Assembly (NCBI GenBank): GCA_016840185.1
Contig: JAEOSV010000152.1
Span: forward strand, 1 to 7,789
From: Candidatus Hermodarchaeota archaeon
GTDB lineage: Archaea > Asgardarchaeota > Hermodarchaeia > Hermodarchaeales > Hermodarchaeaceae
Length of the DNA: 7,789 nt
Direction of reading: 5' to 3'
In this document: one piece after another, positions 1 through 4,740 of the stretch
How positions within the stretch are numbered: the stretch's first letter is position 1
Layout: each line of letters starts with the position of its first letter
Made by a program: the position numbers and the translations under genes
The notes under the pieces: model-generated
The model's input: only the letters and a program-made list of their open reading frames with translations
Told to the model about the DNA's origin: nothing
Databases searched by the model: none

Positions 1-199
1 TGAATCCACTCATATGGGTGACGATGATAAGGTTGAGGTCCTTCAGTATCTCGAGAGCTTTGACCGCAGATGCACCCGAGGTGGTTGGGACAACCGCATG
101 TGTGAGTTTCAGTGCTTTGGCTCGAGTTTTAGCTAGTTGTAGCGTTTCGTCAGTGTTTTCTTTTCCTCTTTGTTCAAAATAGGTGACAGAAACTTTCAT
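1..199 (-). CDS. Pyruvate kinase C-terminal (PK_C) domain-like protein, 3' end outside the window
   Basis: The first 66 residues of a minus-strand protein are visible and the frame stays open to the window edge. The start resembles stand-alone archaeal proteins related to the pyruvate kinase alpha/beta C-terminal domain: a first beta strand ending in YFE, then RGKENTDETLQLA, a helix rich in A and K, strand HAVVPTTSG with the TSG turn, helix AVKALEIL, and a strand IIVTHMSGF. In pyruvate kinase this fold forms the allosteric C-terminal domain; the function of the stand-alone family is unknown and no catalytic domain is present. The ATG at 199 is preferred because the family fold begins there and a GTGA sequence lies 5-6 bases upstream. 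An in-frame ATG at 280 would add 27 residues, has no Shine-Dalgarno site, and would overlap the acetyltransferase stop. It lies 59 bases downstream of that gene and is probably co-transcribed with it. Confidence 0.72.
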   Translation of the reverse strand, partial: MKVSVTYFEQRGKENTDETLQLAKTRAKALKLTHAVVPTTSGASAVKALEILKDLNLIIVTHMSGF

Positions 200-258
200 G
201 GGTTCACTTGTGAGTTTTCCCGTTTTTTTCTCTTTGGGCAAGATGAAAAATATGCCTT

Positions 259-1125
259 CTATTCGGGAATGTTTTGCCATAGAGATGGGTTGGTTTTGAT
301 GTAGTACCTCATTTGTTCAGAGGCTTTGAAGCCCTCAGTTTCGAAGATGTGTTTAGCTGGTTCATTTGCGACGGATACCCGGAGCCATGCTCGAAAATGT
401 CCTTGTTCAGCAAGATGGCTTTTTGCCCATTGTGTCATGGCGCGACCATAACCTTTTCCGCGAACATTGGGGTGGACGCCAAGCATTCCAATTGTCGGTC
501 CTTCCAAACTGATGACTCCCACCGTGTTCGTTTGGTCCTTGACTAAGATGACTTCCATTTGTGAAAGGGTTGATTCTTGTCTATCTGAAGGGAGTTGTCG
601 GATATTATAGACAACGGTGTGGAGCAACCGATCTGGAGTATTGCTCATCATCGTCTCAAGGTTATTCATTACCAAGGAAGTTTCGTCAGGGGAAGTACGG
701 GAAAAAGTGAGTTCGGTCTGAGGAGAGGTGACATCCTGTAAAGGTACGCCCATTTTGATGGTTTCATCGTACACCGAAAAGTTTGCCTCCTCAAGTGATT
801 GAATGCTTTCAGATTTATCCGAACTGACGATGCAGCTGATGTAAGTTGCCTGTTGGTTGGCAGCAATAGTTTCGGCTTCTTTTAGTAGGTTTGTTACAGC
901 ATCGGATTCATGATTAAAGAGATAGATTTGGATGAAGGTTGTACTGGCGGGTTGTAAGAGTTCTCGTGGTTCTTTGGCAGCCACGATTAATCCTAAAACA
1001 GTTTGTTCTTGCGCGAGTACCCAGAATGGAAAATTGGCTTGTTCGAAGATGGTTTTCAAGCCGAGGAATTGGTCGGTGTAGTTGGCCATGTCAGGTTCGG
1101 TGGAGGCGATTAGGCGCATGTTCAT
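259..1125 (-). CDS. Tandem GNAT-family N-acetyltransferase
   Basis: About 288 residues, twice the length of one GNAT domain. The C-terminal half (about residues 139-280) has the acetyl-CoA binding motif A: strand GMLGVHP followed by the pyrophosphate loop RGKGYG and a helix. It also has motif B, LRVSVANEPAKHIF, ending in EGF, a standard GNAT pattern. The N-terminal half (about 4-125) has GNAT-like strand and helix order, including an EEANF turn resembling the usual end of motif B, but lacks an R/QxxGxG loop, so it is probably a degenerate second domain. Reaction: transfer of acetyl from acetyl-CoA to an amine; the substrate cannot be told. ATG 1125 is chosen because GAGG (1131-1134) lies 5 bases upstream; GTG 1128 is in frame but only 2 bases from that site. 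It lies between amrS (100-base gap) and the PK_C-like gene, same strand. Confidence 0.88.
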   Translation of the reverse strand: MNMRLIASTEPDMANYTDQFLGLKTIFEQANFPFWVLAQEQTVLGLIVAAKEPRELLQPASTTFIQIYLFNHESDAVTNLLKEAETIAANQQATYISCIVSSDKSESIQSLEEANFSVYDETIKMGVPLQDVTSPQTELTFSRTSPDETSLVMNNLETMMSNTPDRLLHTVVYNIRQLPSDRQESTLSQMEVILVKDQTNTVGVISLEGPTIGMLGVHPNVRGKGYGRAMTQWAKSHLAEQGHFRAWLRVSVANEPAKHIFETEGFKASEQMRYYIKTNPSLWQNIPE

Positions 1126-1130
1126 CACAC

Positions 1131-1134
1131 CCTC
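1131..1134 (-). promoter_or_regulatory. Shine-Dalgarno site of the GNAT gene
   Basis: GAGG followed by five bases and ATG 1125, which favours that ATG over GTG 1128. A longer AGGAGG at 1147-1152 lies 21 bases from the start, too far for normal use, and no start codon of a credible ORF sits behind it. Confidence 0.45.
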
Positions 1135-1228
1135 GTTATGTGAATTCCTCCTGATAAACCACTTAAAGCTGGTGTTGAAAACGAGGATTCGGTGGATTTG
1201 TCGGGGGATTCGCAGAAACAGAATCGTC

Positions 1229-2260
1229 TTACTCAGAGAGAGAGGCTTCTTCCGAGAGAGTGATAGGGATTGGGAGATTGCATGACGGGCACTTTCCGTC
1301 CCGAGTTAATCGCACGGAGATTGTTTGGATACCCAAACGTTCGATGAGGAGCGCGCCACAATTATCACAAACGGTGTTGGCGCCTTGATGGCCGGGGACG
1401 TTGCCCAAATAGACGTATTTGAGACCAGCACGAGATGAAGCGGCTGCAGCGGCTTCGAGTTTCTTAATGGGTGTGGCAGGCAGATTGCTCATTTTATGAT
1501 GCGGGTAGAATCGTAAGAGGTGGAGCGGGGTTTCTTCACCGAGTTCTTGGACAATCCAGTGGGCTAGGGTTTCTGCTTCGTGAGTATCATCCCCGACATC
1601 GGAGACGAGGAGATTGGTGATTTCAATGTGAATTCCTGCACTCTTCATGGCTTTGAGGGAGTCAAAAATGGGATCAACCGAAGGAACGTTGCAGAAGTTT
1701 TTGTAAAAGGACGGATTGGCATTACCTTTGAAATCAACAGTGGCGGCATCGAGGTAAGGCGCAATAGTGTCAATGGCTTCGGTGGTCATGTAACCATTGG
1801 TAACGAAGGTATTGAAAAGCCCCTTTTGTTGGGCGATTTTCGCAGTATCATAGGCATATTCAAAGAATATTGTTGGCTCGGTGTAGGTGTAGGATACACC
1901 AGTACACCCGGTATCGAGAGCATAGTCTACAATTTTTTCAGGAGATATTTTCCGTCCAACAATATCCCGCTCGTGACTAATCTGCCAATTTTGGCAAAAC
2001 TGGCAGCGGAAATTACATCCAACTGTTGCTACGGACATGACGAGTGAGCCTGGTCGGAAGTGCCAGAGGGGTTTCTTTTCTATTGGATCGGGATTGGCTG
2101 AGCAGGCCTTTCCATAGACTAGCGAATAGAGGATTCCCTTTTCGTTTTTTCGTACTTGGCAGTATCCGAGTTTTCCCTCAGTAATGATGCATCTTCGCGC
2201 GCAAAGATAGCAGCGTATTCTATTGTCTTTCAGAGCATCATACAGCATCGCTTCGTGCAT
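1229..2260 (-). CDS. amrS: AmmeMemoRadiSam-system radical SAM enzyme AmrS
   Basis: A 343-residue protein of full family length. It has the radical SAM cluster motif CNFRCQFC (Cys 82, 86, 89), whose three cysteines hold the 4Fe-4S cluster that cleaves S-adenosylmethionine. The preceding DPIEKKPLWHF block and the TYTEPT segment (125-130) are typical of this family, annotated as AmrS or 'pyruvate formate-lyase activating enzyme-like' (COG1180). An N-terminal cysteine set (Cys 17, 20, 24, 34) and a C-terminal CxxC...CxxC zinc-ribbon-like pair (298, 301, 324, 327) flank the barrel. The family usually occurs with Memo and AMMECR1 proteins and its substrate is not established; neither partner is in this window. 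A true glycyl-radical activase is unlikely because no glycyl-radical enzyme is adjacent. ATG 2260 has GAGG eight bases upstream. Confidence 0.93.
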   Translation of the reverse strand: MHEAMLYDALKDNRIRCYLCARRCIITEGKLGYCQVRKNEKGILYSLVYGKACSANPDPIEKKPLWHFRPGSLVMSVATVGCNFRCQFCQNWQISHERDIVGRKISPEKIVDYALDTGCTGVSYTYTEPTIFFEYAYDTAKIAQQKGLFNTFVTNGYMTTEAIDTIAPYLDAATVDFKGNANPSFYKNFCNVPSVDPIFDSLKAMKSAGIHIEITNLLVSDVGDDTHEAETLAHWIVQELGEETPLHLLRFYPHHKMSNLPATPIKKLEAAAAASSRAGLKYVYLGNVPGHQGANTVCDNCGALLIERLGIQTISVRLTRDGKCPSCNLPIPITLSEEASLSE

Positions 2261-2294
2261 AACCGAAACCTCGGAAACGCTACATCTCGGATGG

Positions 2295-2305
2295 GATTAT
2301 TTATC
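2295..2305 (-). promoter_or_regulatory. TATA-like box in front of amrS
   Basis: On the minus strand GATAAATAATC is centred 40 bases before the amrS ATG. With the usual archaeal distance of about 26 bases this puts initiation near 2274 and leaves a leader of about 13 bases. The A/T run is the only good candidate in the divergent gap. Read on the plus strand it lies about 26 bases before an ATG at 2326, so its direction is not certain. Confidence 0.35.
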
Positions 2306-2325
2306 GTGCTTGGTGAGAGGAGGAG

Positions 2326-2430
2326 ATGAACCCTTGTAGAAATAGATATGAAACGCCTTCAAAGCTTTTCCCGTCTTTCCTTGAGGTATTGATTTGTGCC
2401 AAAGGCAAGAGCAGCACCTTAATAAGATAG
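2326..2430 (+). CDS. Possible 34-residue small protein (weak candidate)
   Basis: An ATG-initiated frame of 35 codons encodes MNPCRNRYETPSKLF onward, with a short hydrophobic stretch FLEVLICA near the C-terminus. It is preceded by a purine-rich GGTGAGAGGAGGAG (2312-2325), a plausible but crowded Shine-Dalgarno region. An A/T-rich element at 2296-2304 would place a transcript start almost at the ATG. No family is recognised, the frame is short enough to arise by chance, and it overlaps the TATA-like box proposed for the next gene. The call rests only on the upstream signals. Confidence 0.18.
   Translation: MNPCRNRYETPSKLFPSFLEVLICAKGKSSTLIR
2418..2426 (+). promoter_or_regulatory. TATA-like box of the 88-residue gene
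   Basis: CTTAATAAG is centred about 39 bases before the TTG at 2461. This predicts initiation near 2448 and a leader of about 13 bases, comparable with the spacing in front of other genes here. The match to the archaeal consensus is moderate. Confidence 0.3.
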
Positions 2431-2449
2431 AATTGAGTTCGTGTTTTTT

Positions 2450-2454
2450 GGTGA
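2450..2454 (+). promoter_or_regulatory. Shine-Dalgarno site deciding a TTG start
   Basis: GGTGA, complementary to the 16S 3' end, lies six bases before TTG 2461. An in-frame TGA at 2452-2454 excludes any start further upstream, so the TTG is the natural initiator. Confidence 0.55.
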
Positions 2455-2460
2455 ACTAGG

Positions 2461-2727
2461 TTGAAGAACACCTACGAACTTGGAAAATTAATCATTGCCG
2501 ACCACGAAAGCTCAACTCTAACCGGTGCCTTTGGCTTAAAAGAAGACCAATTTGATGACATTGTAAACACCGCACGTGAAGCTTGGAACTATGAAGACAC
2601 AGTTTCAGAGAGTGTTGAATTCTTGGTCAAGAAACTCAAGAACTCAGAACTCGTCCTCGGTTTACTGATCCTAGGTCGCATCTGGGAAGAAAACAGCATA
2701 GATGAAGAAGAAGAGCCAGCGAAATAG
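2461..2727 (+). CDS. Small acidic helical protein of unknown function
   Basis: An 88-residue protein that I do not assign to a family. It begins MKNTYELGKLIIADHESS and appears mainly helical: a segment around 26-45 (EDQFDDIVNTAREAW), an amphipathic helix around 48-62 (TVSESVEFLVKKLKN), a hydrophobic helix around 63-77 (SELVLGLLILGRIW), and a strongly acidic tail (EEEEPAK). There is no signal peptide; the hydrophobic helix is too short and too flanked by charge to be a clear membrane segment, so the protein is probably cytosolic. The start is TTG with a GGTGA site at ideal spacing. It is transcribed away from amrS and is followed by a pyrimidine-rich tract. The codon pattern and acidic composition look like a real gene. 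Confidence 0.7.
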   Translation: MKNTYELGKLIIADHESSTLTGAFGLKEDQFDDIVNTAREAWNYEDTVSESVEFLVKKLKNSELVLGLLILGRIWEENSIDEEEEPAK

Positions 2728-2730
2728 TCG

Positions 2731-2758
2731 CCTACTCCTCTTTTTTCTCCTTTCTTTT
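2731..2758 (+). terminator. Pyrimidine/T-rich terminator-like tract
   Basis: Just after the stop of the 88-residue gene comes a tract of almost only C and T, including a run of six T at 2741-2746 and shorter T runs. There is no stable stem before it. Archaeal termination commonly uses T-rich stretches without hairpins, so this is the likely transcript end. Confidence 0.45.
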
Positions 2759-2763
2759 ACCGT

Positions 2764-2889
2764 TTGAAGGGGGAGGACTATACGACAGATGAGAAATCGG
2801 GTCGCTGTGTAATTTGTTTAAGGACGATTGAGCGAACAGAAGAAGCCCGAACGATTTGTCTCAAGGAAACTGAGTTCTTAACACATTAG
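2764..2889 (+). CDS. Possible 41-residue CxxC small ORF (weak candidate)
   Basis: A TTG-initiated frame encodes a hydrophilic peptide containing SGRCVICLRTIERTEEA and a third cysteine (RTIC) before ending at TAG. The CxxC knuckle plus a later Cys resembles part of a zinc-ribbon, but the fourth ligand would have to be a His; the only one is the last residue. No Shine-Dalgarno site or TATA box is visible. The frame is in phase with the preceding 88-residue gene and separated from it by TAG and the pyrimidine tract, so it could be a remnant of a longer tail, a separate small gene, or chance. Confidence 0.17.
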   Translation: MKGEDYTTDEKSGRCVICLRTIERTEEARTICLKETEFLTH

Positions 2890-2892
2890 TTC

Positions 2893-2930
2893 TGATAAAA
2901 TGAAAGGAAGAAGAGCAGAATCCTATCTGC
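2893..2930 (-). terminator. Hairpin and T-rich tract after the DJ-1-like gene
   Basis: On the minus strand, 14 bases after the stop of the DJ-1-like gene, GCAGA and TCTGC arms (2926-2930 with 2915-2919) enclose a six-base loop. A pyrimidine-rich run ending in CATTTTATC follows. The five-pair stem is modest, but the order stem then T-rich tract suits transcript termination. Confidence 0.4.
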
Positions 2931-2943
2931 CCTTCGTAGGACG

Positions 2944-4002
2944 TTAGGTGGGAGTGGATCTTCGCTTCCAGTATACAATACCCACTACAACGGCAATACA
3001 CCCGATAACACCTATGGCGATTCCACCGATTAGCAGTGGTAAACTGGGAAAGACAGTTGAGACATCACGGATGACTTCGAGGACCTGATCGTTATCTTTG
3101 ACTTCGATATCGACTCGATAGGGACCTCCAGTAAGTCCGGAAATGGTTCCTGTGTAGGTATCACCTGCACTGGCTAAATTCACTGTTGTTGCAGGATTAA
3201 TTGGGTCTGCTTGAGAATAGACTCGTGCGCGGATTTCAGTTATTGCTGTGGAGTTGATTCCTGGAAGTGAACTGGCTGGGTCCGTTGTAGTTACAGTAAC
3301 AGTATAATCGGATCCAGCAGGAGTGATTTCAATGCTCAGGGCGTAAGAGTGCCCGAGAGCCATCTTAACGACCATTGCACAGGCTTCGTAGATTGGTGCG
3401 GTATTATACCCCCCACCGGTGGGACCACCACCTTGACCACCTGTTATGATTCGATTATCACATACAACCCGGATATTGTTGACAATTGTGGCTCCGGCAT
3501 CAATCATTTCATCATTGCTCATAGTAAATGACGCAACCTTTGTTCCAGCACAGATGGAATCGGCGCTGGCGACCACAACGTTTCCGATACAGAATGTAGC
3601 AACGAGTAATCCTTGTGCATGTGCAGTTGTAAGGAGGTTGCGGACGGTTAGGCTGGCAATTAATGAAGGCCAATTTCCACCAGCGGGGATGAACACACAA
3701 TCATAATTACTCAAAGTATTCATGTCAAAATTCTGTAGTAGCAGATCTGCAGTGGTTTCTCGGTATGGTCGGTTATAACATGCGGGTACCGTAGTATCTA
3801 GAGCGAGGGCAACAGTTGTTGTTTGTACACCCCAAGAATCGAAGTAATCTTGGGCGGTGAAGTAGCTCCATCCAAATCCGTCAGAAATGACAAACAGAAC
3901 ATGGACGTCACTCATTGTTTGTGCTGACACTTGGATCGGTTGCAAGCTGCCACATAAGCTGAGTGCCAGTACCGCAACTAAAAGAAAGGCTTTTGTTCTC
4001 AA
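2944..4002 (-). CDS. Exported, membrane-anchored DJ-1/PfpI-like (class I amidotransferase fold) protein
   Basis: A 352-residue protein. Residues 1-27 form a signal peptide (RTK, hydrophobic core, cleavage probably after VSA at 25-27). Residues 33-217 match the DJ-1/PfpI fold: first strand HVLFVIS, strand DCVFIPAGGN, nucleophile elbow ATFCIGN with Cys 138, then VASADSICAGTKVASF and the closing DAGATIV...NRIITGGQGGG. Family members are proteases, deglycases, chaperones or amidotransferase-like enzymes. Here the residue after Cys is Ile rather than the frequent His, and by eye the early acidic residue usually near the first loop (GFE) is replaced (GFGW), so activity is uncertain. Residues 220-315 look like an Ig-like beta domain; 322-344 form a membrane helix followed by KRR, so the body faces outside. 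The start is TTG; GGAG lies 12 bases upstream and an in-frame TGA blocks earlier starts. Confidence 0.82.
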   Translation of the reverse strand: MRTKAFLLVAVLALSLCGSLQPIQVSAQTMSDVHVLFVISDGFGWSYFTAQDYFDSWGVQTTTVALALDTTVPACYNRPYRETTADLLLQNFDMNTLSNYDCVFIPAGGNWPSLIASLTVRNLLTTAHAQGLLVATFCIGNVVVASADSICAGTKVASFTMSNDEMIDAGATIVNNIRVVCDNRIITGGQGGGPTGGGYNTAPIYEACAMVVKMALGHSYALSIEITPAGSDYTVTVTTTDPASSLPGINSTAITEIRARVYSQADPINPATTVNLASAGDTYTGTISGLTGGPYRVDIEVKDNDQVLEVIRDVSTVFPSLPLLIGGIAIGVIGCIAVVVGIVYWKRRSTPT

Positions 4003-4053
4003 CGTGTTTCAGAACTCCTTTTCCGATTAGTCTTCTAATTTCTCTCTATTGCG

Positions 4054-4063
4054 TATAATTTCA
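4054..4063 (-). promoter_or_regulatory. BRE/TATA-like promoter of the DJ-1-like gene
   Basis: The minus strand reads TGAAATTATA, an A-rich BRE-like start joined to a TATA-like core, centred about 56 bases before the TTG at 4002. Initiation would fall near 4032, leaving about 30 bases of leader that include the AAGGAG ribosome site at 4015-4020. Confidence 0.4.
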
Positions 4064-4140
4064 TGGCACCCGGCAAGTTCAGAAAAGAAGACGTGAATAT
4101 GATATCGATTCCTTTTTCCGAACGGGATGGTTCAGAATCG

Positions 4141-4192
4141 AGGAAAGAAAAAGAAAGGGAGAGAACCACTTTCGCCCTAAGCGGTTCCTCCC
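4141..4192 (-). terminator. Strong hairpin plus T-rich tract (intrinsic-type terminator)
   Basis: On the minus strand GGGAG-GAACCGCTT (4192-4179) pairs with AAGTGGTTC-T-CTCCC (4171-4157), giving fourteen pairs, one bulged base (4162) and a seven-base loop. The T-rich run TTTCTTTTTCTTTCC follows directly. The pair at 4182/4168 is G-U in minus-strand RNA but would be C-A in plus-strand RNA, which supports minus-strand function. It would end a transcript entering from higher coordinates, upstream of the DJ-1-like gene's own promoter. Confidence 0.55.
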
Positions 4193-4238
4193 AAGATGCC
4201 ATTTTACCACCGATGCACTTAGTATTCTTAAAGTATGA

Positions 4239-4267
4239 AAGAGTGCTCAGTACTCCTAAGCACTCTT
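4239..4267. repeat. 9-base perfect inverted repeat (hairpin)
   Basis: AAGAGTGCT (4239-4247) and AGCACTCTT (4259-4267) are perfect reverse complements around an 11-base spacer that itself contains AGTACT. In RNA this forms a nine-pair stem. It lies 47 bases before the T-tract hairpin in the minus-strand direction and may be part of the same structured transcript. Confidence 0.6.
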
Positions 4268-4275
4268 GTAGAGGA

Positions 4276-4285
4276 TCACTAGTGA
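4276..4285. repeat. 10-base perfect palindrome
   Basis: TCACTAGTGA is its own reverse complement. The zero spacer makes a hairpin poor, so a dimeric protein-binding site or simple chance are both possible. It sits between two longer inverted repeats. Confidence 0.35.
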
Positions 4286-4305
4286 GATGCTCCCGACGTC
4301 CGTTT

Positions 4306-4347
4306 CGCAGGCATCCGCGAATATTCAAACAGGTTCTTTGGCCTGCG
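4306..4347. repeat. 7-base inverted repeat, 28-base loop
   Basis: CGCAGGC (4306-4312) and GCCTGCG (4341-4347) are perfect reverse complements. The loop contains GAATATTC (4319-4326), a smaller palindrome, and a competing CAGG/CCTG pairing (4331-4334 with 4341-4344). These look like elements of a folded RNA rather than protein-coding sequence. Confidence 0.45.
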
Positions 4348-4370
4348 AGCAACAATTTTCCGTAAACGTA

Positions 4371-4390
4371 TCTGAGAGTACGGGCTCAGA
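4371..4390. repeat. 6-base inverted repeat, 8-base loop
   Basis: TCTGAG (4371-4376) and CTCAGA (4385-4390) are reverse complements around AGTACGGG. It is one of a run of stems between the 37-codon ORF and the minus-strand terminator. Confidence 0.4.
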
Positions 4391-4397
4391 GTATAGT

Positions 4398-4427
4398 CGC
4401 GTTGTTCTCTCAGGCTTAAAGAACGCG
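4398..4427. repeat. 6-base GC-rich inverted repeat at the end of the small ORF
   Basis: CGCGTT (4398-4403) and AACGCG (4422-4427) enclose 18 bases. The stem overlaps the last codons and stop of the minus-strand 37-codon ORF, so a hairpin would form as its translation ends. Confidence 0.4.
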
Positions 4428-4529
4428 CTCCCGAATATATGATTCAAATATGCGATTCTTGCGGTGATTTTCTTTCTCATGGTTAATGTGAGGTTCATTA
4501 CGCTTCTCACCTTTAGATTTGGGTGTCAT
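4416..4529 (-). CDS. 37-residue charged small protein with strong ribosome site
   Basis: The frame encodes MTPKSKGEKRNEPHINHEK followed by a second basic half ending IFESYIRERVL. It is rich in K, R, E, N and H, with no cysteine, signal peptide or membrane segment. The protein may be a short N-terminal disordered basic tail followed by a helix (about residues 22-37). No family is recognised. What supports it is the start: GAGGTGA (4537-4543), a seven-base match to the 16S 3' end, lies seven bases before the ATG, the best such site in the window. The frame stays open upstream to 4724, but nothing there has a comparable site. A palindromic TATA-like box lies at 4670-4679, and a cluster of stems follows the stop. 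It could also be a regulatory leader peptide. Confidence 0.42.
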   Translation of the reverse strand: MTPKSKGEKRNEPHINHEKENHRKNRIFESYIRERVL

Positions 4530-4536
4530 GGTTACC

Positions 4537-4543
4537 TCACCTC
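4537..4543 (-). promoter_or_regulatory. Near-perfect Shine-Dalgarno site
   Basis: GAGGTGA followed by GGTAACC and ATG 4529. Seven consecutive bases complementary to the conserved 16S tail at a seven-base spacing is unlikely in a random position and is the main reason to take the 37-codon ORF seriously. Confidence 0.5.
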
Positions 4544-4669
4544 TTGGCGTTGATTCGTAGTTTTGTTTTTGACTATCTGCAAGATTGCAACTGAGTGGTC
4601 CAATGCTGATTTTGTTTACGCTCAGTGTCATTTTGATGTCACGCTGTGTCCCTAGTATGTCGCATCGGT

Positions 4670-4679
4670 ATATTAATAT
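4670..4679 (-). promoter_or_regulatory. Palindromic TATA-like element, possible promoter of the minus-strand small unit
   Basis: ATATTAATAT is a perfect palindrome, so it can be read in both directions. On the minus strand it would start a transcript near 4648, about 120 bases before the small ORF. TGTCA-type repeats lie on both sides (4626-4630, 4637-4641, and reversed at 4689-4693). Confidence 0.35.
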
Positions 4680-4692
4680 TACTGTACGTGAC

Positions 4693-4705
4693 ACTATTAA
4701 ATAGT
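4693..4705 (+). promoter_or_regulatory. Inverted repeat over the TATA box of the winged-helix gene (likely operator/promoter)
   Basis: ACTATT-A-AATAGT has perfect six-base arms around one base and contains TATTAAATA (4695-4703), centred 42 bases before the ATG. A dimeric regulator bound here would block TBP, so repression, perhaps by the encoded winged-helix protein itself, is a reasonable inference. An initiation point near 4725 leaves about 16 bases of leader with AGGA at 4727-4730. Confidence 0.45.
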
Positions 4706-4740
4706 AATTCAACCTGAAAATCAACTAGGATTGATGAATT

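Noticed and set aside
939..1285. Plus-strand frames opposite the GNAT start and the amrS end
   Set aside because: Arginine/tryptophan-rich products without start signals that overlap confident minus-strand genes.
1580..2047. A 155-codon open frame on the plus strand
   Set aside because: It lies entirely opposite the clear AmrS coding region, and its glycine- and isoleucine-rich product matches no family; it is a mirror of the real gene's codon bias.
4035..4355. A 106-codon minus-strand frame, including a shorter start at 4202 (MASWEEPLR) behind GGTGG
   Set aside because: It reads straight through the strong hairpin and T-rich tract (4141-4192), and its composition (SLSFSFL) reflects that tract rather than a protein.
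4063..4365. A 100-codon plus-strand frame between the DJ-1-like gene and the regulator
   Set aside because: The product is low complexity and runs through the T-tract hairpin and two other inverted repeats; there is no Shine-Dalgarno site.
4141..4440. Possible RNase P RNA, SRP RNA, 5S rRNA or tRNA
   Set aside because: I looked for their conserved landmarks (RNase P GAGGAAAGTCC-type core, the SRP GGAA-loop helix 8, a tRNA T-loop GTTCRA and acceptor stem) and did not find them, so no known RNA name is given.
4325..4510. A 61-codon minus-strand frame overlapping the small ORF
   Set aside because: It uses another frame across the same bases as the 37-codon ORF, has no comparable ribosome site and covers several stems.
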